DNA of 64,000 nucleotides from JAZGGS01 sp963764825. Its GTDB lineage: Bacteria > Bacteroidota > Ignavibacteria > Ignavibacteriales > Ignavibacteriaceae. This document shows, in pieces, positions 29,830 through 38,864 of this stretch. The position numbers were made by a program, and so were the translations under genes. Where the stretch lies: the NCBI GenBank assembly GCA_963764825.1, contig CAVXUA010000005.1, positions 186,001 to 250,000 of the forward strand, read 5' to 3'. Position 1 is the stretch's first letter, and every line of letters starts with the position of its first letter. The notes under the pieces were generated by a model. That model saw only the letters and a program-made list of their open reading frames with translations. It was not told the DNA's origin and made no database searches.

Positions 29830-31812
29830 ATGATTGATAAGTAAAAAAAATATTGTAACAGCTTAACCGAATACTCGCGGTTTAAAACAAGAGAAGTCTT
29901 TGTGGGAAAAATACCCCTCGGTGATAATAATCCAATCCGCATTCAATCGATGACTACAACCAATACAATGGATACCATTGCCACAGTTGAACAAACAATT
30001 AGAATGGTTGATGCCGGTTGTGAATATGTAAGAATTACAGCACCAAGCATCAACGAAGCAAAAAATCTTGAGAATATTAAAAACGAACTTAGAAAACGAG
30101 GATACGATATTCCTCTTATTGCAGACATTCACTTTACCCCCAATGCAGCGGAAATTGCTGCGCAGATTGTTGAAAAAGTAAGGGTTAATCCTGGAAATTA
30201 TGCAGATAAGAAAAAGTTCGAACAGCAGGAATATACAGATGGAGAATATGATGCAGAACTTGAGCGGATAGGAAAAAAATTTACGCCGCTTGTAAAGATT
30301 TGCAAAGAGCATGGAACAGCAATGCGGATAGGTACAAACCATGGTTCGCTCTCCGATAGAATAATGAATCGTTACGGCGATACCCCGCTCGGGATGGTAG
30401 AATCAGCGCTTGAGTTTGTAAGAATTTGTGAAGAACTGGATTACCATAACATTGTTTTATCGATGAAAGCCAGCAATACGCAGGTAATGGTTCAGGCATA
30501 CCGGCTGCTCGTTAACCGAATGATAAATGAGGGAATGAATTATCCTCTTCATCTTGGTGTAACTGAAGCGGGGGGCGGAGAGGATGGAAGAATCAAGTCT
30601 GCCCTTGGCATAGGAACTTTGCTGGAAGATGGATTGGGTGATACAGTCAGGGTTTCGCTTACGGAAGATCCGGAATATGAAGCCCCGGTTGCAATTTCAC
30701 TTGTTAACAGGTACATAAACCGTAAAGGGCACAAACCAATTGTACCAATAGATAAAAACCCGGTAGATCCTTTCACTTATGTAAAGAGAATATCGTTAGA
30801 ATTACCAGGTATTGGCGGAAGTAATCATCCAATTGTAATCGCAGATTTTAGTTCGTATAAAAATATCTCTTACGATGATTTAAAAGATATCGGTTATGTC
30901 TATGATGCTGCGATAGATAAATGGAATGTAAGCGATATTGCTGCAGATTTTATTTTTACCGGGAATAACATCTTATCATTTCCAATTCCCTCAGGGTTAA
31001 AACAAATTTGTAATTATCACCATTGGTTAAATTTAACTGAAGATAAGGATTCCTATCCTCTGCATACAGTTGAAGGTTATCTAACTCTAAATAAATTATC
31101 TGCAACGCTCAATTTTCTTAAAATTAATTTTGATGAACTTACAGAAAAATTAATTAAAAAGCTGAAAGAAAACAATAATACAGTTCTGATTATTGAATCA
31201 ATAAACATTCACGGAATGGCTGATCAGCGACGATTCTTTTTTGAGTTGAAGAATAATGAGCTGAATAATCCTGTAATCATTAAACGAGATTATAAAAATA
31301 TTTCTCTTGATGAACTGCGACTCTATTCATCAACAGATTTGGGCACTTTGCTGATTGATGGAATGGGTGACGGTGTTTGGATTACGAACAATCAAATGAT
31401 GCGAGCTAAGAAAGAGAATAATAAGACATCTTTTGTGAACGAATCCCAAACAAAATTTATCAACCGTACCTTGTTTGGAATTCTACAGGCCGCAAGAGTA
31501 AGAATTTCCAAGACAGATTATATTGCCTGCCCATCCTGCGGCAGGACTCTATTCGATCTGCAGGTGACAACGGAAATGATAAGGAAGAGAACAAGTCACT
31601 TAAAAGGATTAAAAATTGCGATTATGGGCTGTATTGTTAATGGTCCCGGTGAAATGGCTGATGCGGATTACGGATATGTCGGTTCTGGAGTTGATAAAAT
31701 TTCACTTTATAGAGGAAAAGAAGTTGTAAATAATAATGTCCCTTCTGAAAAAGCTGTAGATTCGTTGATAAATTTGATAAAAGTGGACGGAAATTGGACA
31801 GATCCTGCTTAA
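29830..31812 (+). CDS. ispG: 4-hydroxy-3-methylbut-2-enyl-diphosphate synthase, long form
   Basis: IspG converts MEcPP to HMBPP in the MEP isoprenoid pathway. The barrel shows VGKIPLGDNNPIRIQSMTTT, EYVRITAPSINEAKN, IPLIADIHFTPNAAEIA and VTEAGGGEDGRIKSALGIGT. A large middle insert of about 240 residues typical of Bacteroidota/Chlorobi follows. The cluster domain has CPSCGRTLFDLQ and IMGCIVNGPGEMADADYGYV. Homologues start with a YCNSLTxYSRFKTREV segment, present here from 29851. An ATG at 29830 would precede it but meets a TAA at 29842, just before an A8 run. A GTG at 29902 is the only clean start in the open frame. I therefore place the start at 29830 with a probable error. Confidence 0.93.
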
Positions 31813-31972
31813 AACGATTCGGTTGCAATTCACCATCCCAATTGATTCTTTTCTCTAAATCATTTATATTTCAACACTTAATATGATTGGATTAAAATTT
31901 CACATTTTAAAGTTTATTGTTAGAAAATACATAGGGGAATGTAAAGTCTCCGGTTAAAAGGATAAAATTATT

Positions 31973-32007
31973 AAATGCACTTCAACGATAGAAGTGCATT
32001 TTTTTTT
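31973..32007 (+). terminator. Strong hairpin plus T-run abutting the nif3 start
   Basis: Perfect 10-bp stem AATGCACTTC (31974-31983) and GAAGTGCATT (31991-32000), loop AACGATA, followed by a run of T to 32007. The ATG of the next gene is at 32011. It may end the ispG transcript or act as an attenuator for the gene behind it. Confidence 0.85.
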
Positions 32008-32010
32008 GAT

Positions 32011-33123
32011 ATGATCTGCAAAGATGTTATATATTATTTAGAAAGTTGGGCACCGAAGGGGATTGCCTGGGAACGCGATAATGTTGGTCTGCAGGTGGGA
32101 ACTGAAAACAGGGGGATAAAGAATATCCTGCTAAGTCTGGATTTAACTTTAAAAGTAATTGATGAAGCAATAAACAGGAACTGCAATCTTATTATCACAC
32201 ATCATCCACTCCTATTTTACCCGCTGCATAAAATTGATACGGAGAATGACCAGAAATCTAAAATGATAGAGCTGCTCGTAAAAAATAATATTACACTCTA
32301 TTCTGCTCACACAAACCTGGATATGGCAAAAGATGGTGTCAGTTTTCAGCTTGCAAATAAATTAAAATTACAAAACCTCAACTTTCTTACGAACTTAGAC
32401 AATAACCAGTTAAAGCTTGTAGTATTTGTTCCGGCAAGCCATTTAAATACAGTAGCCGATGCAATTCATAGTTATGGCGGTGGAATTATTGGAGAGTATT
32501 CACATTGCAGTTTTCGTACCGCCGGAACGGGAACTTTTATAGGTTCAAATTCATCCAATCCCGCAATAGGTAAGAAGGGCAAACTTGAAAAAGCAGAGGA
32601 AGTTAAACTGGAAGTTCTGGTAGATTCATTCAAATTGAGCAATGTAATTTCTGCAATGAAGCATGAACATCCTTACGAAGAGGTTGCTTACGATCTTTAT
32701 CCCCTAAAAAATGAAAATGTAAATTACGGAATGGGTGTAGTTGGAGAGCTATCAGCACCAATGACTGCAAATGATTTTCTAAAACATGTTTCCACATCAT
32801 TAAAAATAAAAAATCTGCGTTACACTAACGGTACACAGCAACGGATTAAAAAAGTTGCTGTATGTGGTGGCTCAGGAAGTGAGCTTATACCCGATGCCTT
32901 AAATAATAAAGTTGATGCATATGTAACTGCTGATGTAAAATACCATAGTTTCCAGGATGCCCAAGGGAAATTGCTTTTAATTGATGCTGGGCATTATGAA
33001 ACTGAAATTTTTTGCATTGATGAAATTCAAAAAAGACTAAGAAAATTTTTAATAAATAATTCTAAAATAATAGTTTTTAAGTTTAGGGGCTCAACTAACC
33101 CCGTGATTTTTTTTAACAATTAA
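32011..33123 (+). CDS. Nif3-like dinuclear metal centre protein
   Basis: About 370 residues from MICKDVIYYLESWAPKGIAW; a longer start at 31975 would be inside the terminator hairpin and adds non-homologous sequence. It shows the metal site LIITHHPLLFYPLHK, YSAHTNLDMAKDG and C-terminal LIDAGHYETE, with a PII-like insert in the middle (VVFVPASHLNTVADAIHSYG, RTAGTGTFIGSN). The size matches the long YqfO-type with insert. Biochemical role of the family is unsettled; it is often annotated GTP cyclohydrolase I type 2. It is followed after 13 bases by the zinc-ribbon gene. Confidence 0.9.
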   Translation: MICKDVIYYLESWAPKGIAWERDNVGLQVGTENRGIKNILLSLDLTLKVIDEAINRNCNLIITHHPLLFYPLHKIDTENDQKSKMIELLVKNNITLYSAHTNLDMAKDGVSFQLANKLKLQNLNFLTNLDNNQLKLVVFVPASHLNTVADAIHSYGGGIIGEYSHCSFRTAGTGTFIGSNSSNPAIGKKGKLEKAEEVKLEVLVDSFKLSNVISAMKHEHPYEEVAYDLYPLKNENVNYGMGVVGELSAPMTANDFLKHVSTSLKIKNLRYTNGTQQRIKKVAVCGGSGSELIPDALNNKVDAYVTADVKYHSFQDAQGKLLLIDAGHYETEIFCIDEIQKRLRKFLINNSKIIVFKFRGSTNPVIFFNN

Positions 33124-33136
33124 GGAGTCAGGAAAA

Positions 33137-33859
33137 TTGTATAACAGATTAAAAATTCTTTACCAGTTTCAGCAAATTGATGACCAGTTGGATGAACTTG
33201 AGGAATTAAGAGGTGATCTTCCTAATGCTGTAAGGGAGCTGGAAGACCAGATTAACAGCTTAAAAGAGGATACCTCCAGTAAAGAAAAAGAGCAAAAAGA
33301 TTCGCTTAAAAAACGTGAGAAAAATGAAGAAGAGATTGAAAAGCAAAAAGAGAATCAGAAAAAATTCAAAGCTCAACTTTACCAGGTAAGAAACAATAAA
33401 GAATACGATGCTCTTACTAAAGAAATTGATCATACTGATGATTTGGTAAGTAAATTGGAAGCTGAAAATGATGGGTTAGCTGATCTGAGTAAAAGCCTTA
33501 CGCATCAAATTGAAGATTTAAAACCAAAGCTTTTTGAATTAAAAGATGAACTGAAAGCTAAAGAGGCAGATCTAAAAGAGATTGTAAAGGCGAACGAAAA
33601 GGAAGAAGCAAAACTTCTAAAAGAAAGAAAAAAGATTGAAGGAGAGGTTAAAAAACCTGACCTTTCTGCTTATAAGCGCATCAGAAAAGCAAAGCGAGGT
33701 CAAGCAGTTTCAACTATAAAAAGGTCTGCTTGTTCCGGCTGCCATAATATTGTTCCTTCGCAGCGGCAATTAGAAATAAGAAGAAACAACCGACTCTTCT
33801 TTTGCGAATATTGCGGTCGCATTCTTGTTTCTACAGAAATTGCCGAATCTGAAAATTAA
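33137..33859 (+). CDS. Coiled-coil protein with C4 zinc ribbon
   Basis: 240 residues from a TTG start (AGGAG 10 bases ahead). Residues about 1-170 form a long, highly charged coiled coil (QQIDDQLDELEELRG onward). The C-terminus has a zinc ribbon with SACSGCHNIVPSQRQ and FFCEYCGRILV. This matches the widespread C4-type zinc ribbon family that is usually next to nif3, as here. The role is unknown, with nucleic-acid or ribosome-related binding often suggested. Confidence 0.88.
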   Translation: MYNRLKILYQFQQIDDQLDELEELRGDLPNAVRELEDQINSLKEDTSSKEKEQKDSLKKREKNEEEIEKQKENQKKFKAQLYQVRNNKEYDALTKEIDHTDDLVSKLEAENDGLADLSKSLTHQIEDLKPKLFELKDELKAKEADLKEIVKANEKEEAKLLKERKKIEGEVKKPDLSAYKRIRKAKRGQAVSTIKRSACSGCHNIVPSQRQLEIRRNNRLFFCEYCGRILVSTEIAESEN

Positions 33860-33995
33860 TAACGTGCTGCTGCTAATAATTTTATACTGATTAAGGTAAA
33901 GTTATTTAGTATATTTATACAGATTATAGTTTATAGAAATTATTAATAAAAGCTCATTTAAAAGAGCAAAAGATTTTTAATAAAGAAAAATAAAA

Positions 33996-34385
33996 TGTCT
34001 CAGTCCGGGCAATTGCTCTTCCGGTTTAACGGGAGGGAGGAAAGTCCGAACTTCAGAGAACAGGGTGCCGGGTAATACCCGGGATTCCGGTTTATCCGGA
34101 ATACTGCTAGTGCCACAGAAAATACACAGCCCGGTTCTGCCGTGGCAAAGGTGAAAAGGTGGGGTAAGAGCCCACCGTTCCGATGGTAACATCGGAAGCA
34201 AGGTAAACCACACCCGAAGCAAGACCAAATAGGGAAATCGCTTTTCTTAATTGAAATGCGGGGTGTTCGCCCCGATGGTTTCCGGGTAGGTCGCAAGATT
34301 CCAATGGTAACGTTGGAACCAGATAAATAATTGCCGTCCCGATTTTACCGGGATTACAGAATTCGGCTTACAGGGCTGGGCTATT
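33996..34385 (+). ncRNA. rnpB: RNase P RNA, bacterial class A
   Basis: All conserved landmarks are present in order: GAGGAAAGTCCG near 34041, ACAGGGTGCCGGGTAATACC, the GTGCCACAGAAAATACA segment, GGTAAGAGCCCACCG, GGTAACATCGGAAGCAAGGT and AAACC, the CCCGATGG region, and near the end ACAGAATTCGGCTTACAG. The 5' AGTCC and 3' GGGCT can pair as P1. Ends are approximate. It is the catalytic RNA that matures tRNA 5' ends. Small open frames on the opposite strand inside it are not genes. Confidence 0.95.
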
Positions 34386-34421
34386 TTATTTGTTCTTTAC
34401 ATTTTTTCAATTTGATTGCCG

Positions 34422-36152
34422 ATGCTAACAAAACGCTGGACAATTAAGAACGTAGAGGACGAATATTCAGTTAAGTCCTTAGCTGATTCACTGAATATCT
34501 CCGATATATTGGCAAGCTTGCTTGTTGAAAGAAATATAAAAACCTTTTCCGAAGCGAAACAATTTTTCAGACCTACTCTCGAATCCCTCCACGATCCCTT
34601 TCTTATGGATAACATGGAAGAAGCTACTACAAGATTAATTGAAGCTTTAACCGAAAACCAATTAATTTGTATTTACGGCGATTACGATGTAGACGGCACC
34701 TGCGCCACCGCAGTGCTTTATTTATTTCTTAAAGAACTTGATGCAAATGTTGATTATTACATTCCCAAAAGATTGGAAGAGGGATACGGATTATCTAAAG
34801 CTGCAATTGACCAGGTAAAGGAAAAAGGAACTTCGCTGCTTATCACTGTAGACTGCGGCATAACGGCTATTGAAGAGACTGAATATGCAAACCAGCTTGG
34901 TATGGATGTAATTATTTGCGATCATCATCAGCCAAAAGAAGAGATTCCAAATGCAGTGGCAGTTCTCGATCCTCTAAAACCAAATTGCAATTATCCTTTT
35001 AAATATCTCTCAGGAGCGGGCGTTGCATTTAAACTTGCACAAGGTATCGGCGAACGAATAGGGAAGAGAGACTTGTGTTTACAATACCTCGATCTTGTTG
35101 CCCTGGCAGGTGCTGCAGATATTGTTCCTTTAAATGATGAAAACAGGGTGCTAGTTGCAGAAGGTTTAAATATGATAAACCATACTCCACGTCCGGCAAT
35201 GGAGGCACTCATTGAGATTAGTCATTTACAACCCGGTCAGTTAAACTCTGGTCAGGTAGTTTTTACAATTGCACCAAGAATAAATGCCGTTGGTAGAATG
35301 GGTGATGCTGAAAGAGCGGTTGAGTTATTAATAACCGATGATAAAAACGAAGCTCTAAAACTTGCCCGGGTTTTGGAGACGGAAAATTACGAGCGTAGAA
35401 AAATTGATGTAGACACTTTTGAATCTGCAATAGAAATGGTTGATAATTATCTTGATAAGAAGAACGATTTCGCAATTGTGTTACACTACGAAGACTGGCA
35501 TCCAGGCGTAATTGGAATTGTAGCTTCACGACTTGTTGAAAAATATTATCGCCCTACTGTTTTGCTTACAACTATTGATGGCGTTGCTAAAGGTTCAGCC
35601 AGGAGCATTACCAACTTTAATATATATGAAGCGCTTGAAAAGTGTGAAGGTTTATTGCTCCATTTTGGCGGGCACCGGATGGCAGCAGGTGTAGCTGTAG
35701 AGTTAGATAAAATTGAAGAGTTTAAAGAAATGTTTAATAATATTGTTCGGGAAACTGTAACGGTAGATGATCTCTTGCCGGAAATAAGAATAGATTCCAA
35801 ACTAAAGTTTTCAGAAATAACTCCAAAATTTCTAAAAATTCTTGAACAATTTTCACCGTTTGGCCCTGGAAATATGCGACCCGTGTTTTTATCAGAAAAT
35901 GTACAAATTTCAAATACGCCGCGCATTGTTGGTACAAATCATTTATTATTAAGTTTGAAGCAGGAAGGATCTGAAAGAATTTTCGATTGCATTGGTTTTA
36001 ATATGGGAGAGTTTTGCGATCCGATACTAAAAAATAATTCGAAGTTAGATGTGGTTTTTACAATTGATAGAACTGTACGCGATGGAAGGGTTTTTCCGCA
36101 ATTCAGATTGAAAGATATTAAAATAGAAGAGAATATTCAGGAGACAGTTTAA
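34422..36152 (+). CDS. recJ: Single-stranded-DNA exonuclease RecJ
   Basis: About 576 residues from MLTKRWTIKN; I prefer this ATG to the TTG six bases upstream. Motifs of the DHH superfamily are present: YGDYDVDGTCATAVLYLFL, VDCGITAIEE, ICDHHQPKEEIPNAVAVLDP and the DHHA1 HFGGHRMAAGVAVE. The C-terminal OB-like part (FSPFGPGNMRPVFLSENVQI) is also there. It degrades 5' single strands in recombination and repair. The stop overlaps the start of yebC by one base (TAATG), and ruvC and ruvA follow, a repair-themed run. It is complete. Confidence 0.96.
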   Translation: MLTKRWTIKNVEDEYSVKSLADSLNISDILASLLVERNIKTFSEAKQFFRPTLESLHDPFLMDNMEEATTRLIEALTENQLICIYGDYDVDGTCATAVLYLFLKELDANVDYYIPKRLEEGYGLSKAAIDQVKEKGTSLLITVDCGITAIEETEYANQLGMDVIICDHHQPKEEIPNAVAVLDPLKPNCNYPFKYLSGAGVAFKLAQGIGERIGKRDLCLQYLDLVALAGAADIVPLNDENRVLVAEGLNMINHTPRPAMEALIEISHLQPGQLNSGQVVFTIAPRINAVGRMGDAERAVELLITDDKNEALKLARVLETENYERRKIDVDTFESAIEMVDNYLDKKNDFAIVLHYEDWHPGVIGIVASRLVEKYYRPTVLLTTIDGVAKGSARSITNFNIYEALEKCEGLLLHFGGHRMAAGVAVELDKIEEFKEMFNNIVRETVTVDDLLPEIRIDSKLKFSEITPKFLKILEQFSPFGPGNMRPVFLSENVQISNTPRIVGTNHLLLSLKQEGSERIFDCIGFNMGEFCDPILKNNSKLDVVFTIDRTVRDGRVFPQFRLKDIKIEENIQETV

Positions 36153-36892
36153 TGTCCGGTCATTCAAAATGGTCAACCATTAAAAGAAAAAAAGGTGCTG
36201 CAGATGCAAAGCGTGGTAAAATGTTTACCAAGCTTATTAAGGAAATTACGATAGCTGCAAGAGAAGGTGGAGGCGATCCGGGAATGAATCCAAGATTGCG
36301 CCTTGCAGTTGATAACGCAAAAGCTGCTAACATGCCGGCTGATAATATTGAACGCGCAATCAAAAAAGCTACAGGTGAACTTAAGGGTGTAATTTTCCAT
36401 GAACTAACTTACGAGGGCTATGGACCATCGGGGATTGCTGTTATTGTCGAAGTTGCTACAGATAATAAGAACAGAACTGTTGCTGATGTAAGACATCTCT
36501 TTAGCAAATATAACGGAAGTTTAGGCGAAAATGGATCTGTTGCATGGATGTTCGACCGCAAAGGTGTAATTACACTTCCTACGCAGGATAAAACTGAAGA
36601 TGATATTATGGATATAGTTTTGGAAGCCGGTGCAGAAGATCTTCAAACAGAGGAGGATTTTTTTGAAGTTCAAACTGAACTGGAATCTTTTGACCCTGTT
36701 AGAAAAGCACTTTTAGCACAAGAACTTCAGGTTGAAAATGCTTCTTTACAATGGATTGCAAAAAATATTGTTAAGGTAAACGGCGAAGATGCTGAAAAAG
36801 TCATTAAGTTAATAGATGCACTTGAAGAGAGTGATGATGTACAGAACGTTTTTTCAAATGCTGATTTTGATGAAGACGTGAATTTAAAATAA
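36152..36892 (+). CDS. yebC: YebC/PmpR-family protein
   Basis: 246 residues. It begins MSGHSKWSTIKRKKGAADAK, then TIAAREGGGDPGMNPRLRLA and the GYGPSGIAVIVEVATDNKNR motif, with NGSLGENGSVAWMF. Full family length. Once annotated as a transcription regulator, the family is now also linked to relief of ribosome stalling. Its start is coupled to the recJ stop, and ruvC follows after 35 bases, an arrangement seen widely (yebC-ruvC-ruvA). Confidence 0.95.
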   Translation: MSGHSKWSTIKRKKGAADAKRGKMFTKLIKEITIAAREGGGDPGMNPRLRLAVDNAKAANMPADNIERAIKKATGELKGVIFHELTYEGYGPSGIAVIVEVATDNKNRTVADVRHLFSKYNGSLGENGSVAWMFDRKGVITLPTQDKTEDDIMDIVLEAGAEDLQTEEDFFEVQTELESFDPVRKALLAQELQVENASLQWIAKNIVKVNGEDAEKVIKLIDALEESDDVQNVFSNADFDEDVNLK

Positions 36893-36895
36893 ATT

Positions 36896-36924
36896 TAAGC
36901 CGGTAATCTTTTTTCCGGCTCTTA
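36896..36924 (+). other. Hairpin between yebC and ruvC
   Basis: AGCCGG (36898-36903) can pair with CCGGCT (36915-36920). The T-run sits in the loop rather than after the stem, so it is not a standard terminator on the plus strand. It lies just before the ruvC ATG at 36928 and could hinder ribosome access. Confidence 0.35.
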
Positions 36925-36927
36925 AGT

Positions 36928-37464
36928 ATGATAATTCTTGGAATTGATCCCGGAACCAATATAACCGGATATGGGATTATAAAATATAAAGAAAACACCT
37001 GTACACAAATTGCAAGCGGAATTATAAAACTTCCATCTTCCAAATCAATACCCCATCGTTTAAAAATAATTTATGATGAACTTGATAAGCTGATTAAAAC
37101 TTATAAACCGGATGAGTTTGCAATCGAAACAGCTTTTTATGGTAAGAATGTTCAATCTGCAATGAAGATTGGCTATGCAAGAGGTGTATCTATCCTTGCA
37201 GCTGTAAACAATGGCATTCCAACAAATGAATATTCTCCAAGGGAAGTAAAAAAATCAGTGGTGGGTAAAGGCGCAGCTACAAAAGAACAGGTAAATTATA
37301 TGATAAAAACCCTGCTGAATATTAAAAATGATAATATGAAAAATGATGAGAGCGATGCGCTTGCTATTGCACTTTGTCATGCTTTCAGGTTTAAAATGCC
37401 TTCCAATAAAAAAAGCAATAGCTGGAAAGCATTTACTGGAAGCGAACCCGGAAAGAGTGATTGA
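36928..37464 (+). CDS. ruvC: Holliday junction resolvase RuvC
   Basis: 178 residues, starting MIILGIDPGTNITGYGIIKY, which carries the first catalytic Asp. It continues with FAIETAFYGKNVQSAMKIGY (catalytic Glu), NEYSPREVKKSVVGKGAATK and the acidic pair in NDESDALAIALCHAF. It cuts Holliday junctions symmetrically with RuvAB; ruvA follows, but ruvB is not in the window. Complete and typical in length. Confidence 0.96.
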   Translation: MIILGIDPGTNITGYGIIKYKENTCTQIASGIIKLPSSKSIPHRLKIIYDELDKLIKTYKPDEFAIETAFYGKNVQSAMKIGYARGVSILAAVNNGIPTNEYSPREVKKSVVGKGAATKEQVNYMIKTLLNIKNDNMKNDESDALAIALCHAFRFKMPSNKKSNSWKAFTGSEPGKSD

Positions 37465-37531
37465 TTAGGTTTCATATCTTTATAGCATTAATTTTACATA
37501 AACATGTTAAGTAAATTCCTATGAGTTTAAT

Positions 37532-38110
37532 GTGATTGGTTTTCTTACTGGTAAAATAATTTCAGCTAAACCCACACAGCTTCTTTTAGATGTTAACGGG
37601 GTTGGTTACACTGTTTCAATATCGATTAACACATTTGAAAAAATTTCCGGCAAAGAAACTGCTTCACTCCATATCTACACAAATGTAAAAGAAGATTCAA
37701 TTTCACTGTTCGGATTTTTTAAAGAGGCTGAAAAGGAAATGTTCGAAATTCTTATCTCAGTTTCAGGAGTTGGTCCAAAATCTGCGCTTGGACTTTTATC
37801 AGGAATTTCAGTTGAAAATCTTAAGCACGCAATTATTGAAGAAAATGTTTCCAGGATAGTGGCTGTTCCGGGAATTGGAAGAAAGACAGCAGAAAGATTA
37901 ATTCTTGAGCTTAAATCTAAAGTTGGTGCAATTGAAGACGGTGAAGTTGCTGCTCATCCAAGCCGCAAACAGGAAGCAATTTCTGCGCTTACTACTCTTG
38001 GTTATAATATCAAATTTGCAGAAAATGCTGTAATTAAAATCTTATCTGCAGAACAGGATTGCGGGTTGGAAGAATTAATTAAAAAAGCTCTCTCCGAATT
38101 AAACAGGTAA
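37532..38110 (+). CDS. ruvA: Holliday junction DNA helicase subunit RuvA
   Basis: 192 residues from a GTG start. The OB domain (MIGFLTGKIISAKPTQLLLD, VNGVGYTVSISINTF) is followed by tandem helix-hairpin-helix motifs (VSGVGPKSALGLLSGIS and VPGIGRKTAERLILELKSK) and the C-terminal three-helix domain (RKQEAISALTTLGYN) that binds RuvB. Its stop lies four bases from the stop of the convergent FAH-family gene. Complete. Confidence 0.95.
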   Translation: MIGFLTGKIISAKPTQLLLDVNGVGYTVSISINTFEKISGKETASLHIYTNVKEDSISLFGFFKEAEKEMFEILISVSGVGPKSALGLLSGISVENLKHAIIEENVSRIVAVPGIGRKTAERLILELKSKVGAIEDGEVAAHPSRKQEAISALTTLGYNIKFAENAVIKILSAEQDCGLEELIKKALSELNR

Positions 38111-38114
38111 AGTA

Positions 38115-38772
38115 CTACTTAACTCCACAGTTTAGTTCAGCAATTCCTTCAATCTTTCCAACAAGCTTATCTCCACGGTTTACTTTACTAACTCCGGCAG
38201 GAGTGCCTGTAAAAATCAAATCACCTTTTTCTAAAGTCATCACAGAAGAAACATATTCCACAAGTTCAGCAGGATTAAAAATCATACTGGATAAAGTATC
38301 TTCCTGTTTAATAACACCGTTTACGCTTAGTGTTATTTTTTCATCAAGAGATAATTTATAATCTTCTTTAAGAATAAAATCAGAAATAACAGCAGAAGTA
38401 TCGAAACATTTTGCAAGTGTCCAGGGATGCCCTTTGCTTTTTAATTTTGATTGCACATCACGCAATGTCATATCCAATCCAACACCATAACCTGCAATTG
38501 CATTCTCTGCTTCTTCAAGAGATGCATCTTTAACTTTTGCCCCGATGAGTAAAACAAGTTCAACTTCGTGATGCAATTCATTTCCAAAAGAAGGATGGAT
38601 AATATCTTCTCCTGAATGAATTACAGCGGAAGCTGGTTTTAAAAACAAAACTGGTTTAGCGGGAACTTCATTACCAAGTTCTTTTGCATGCTCTGCATAG
38701 TTTCTGCCAATGCAAACAATTTTCCCTATTGGAATTTGTTGATTACTGTTTTTTGATTTTTATTTCGTGCAT
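38115..38772 (-). CDS. Fumarylacetoacetate hydrolase-family protein (frameshifted near start)
   Basis: About 218 residues. An ATG at 38772 gives MHEIKIK and then meets a shift in an A-run near 38748; the next frame continues IPIGKIVCIGRNYAEHAKEL, KPVLFLKPASAVI and GNELHHEVELVLLIGAKVKD, with acidic metal ligands, GYGVGLDMTLRDVQ, KCFDTSAVISDFI and IFTGTPAGVSKVNRGD. These are the marks of the YcgM-type FAH proteins acting on acylpyruvates or oxaloacetate. The precise substrate is not readable from sequence. Confidence 0.88.
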
Positions 38773-38864
38773 AGGTTTAAATTAGCTAATTATTATTTGT
38801 GTAAATATAAAAGAAGGGTATCAGAATTGATAATTCTGATTTAGATTTGACTGGTTTCTAAGAA

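Noticed and set aside
31975..32010. Upstream ATG at 31975 for nif3
   Set aside because: It lies inside the terminator stem and its 12 extra residues do not match Nif3 proteins, whose N-terminus aligns with the ATG at 32011.
33977..34304. Open frames on the minus strand, up to 98 codons
   Set aside because: They are antisense to the RNase P RNA, whose conserved helices explain the sequence.
36896..36924. Terminator between yebC and ruvC
   Set aside because: The T-run is in the loop and not after the stem, and yebC-ruvC-ruvA are commonly co-transcribed.
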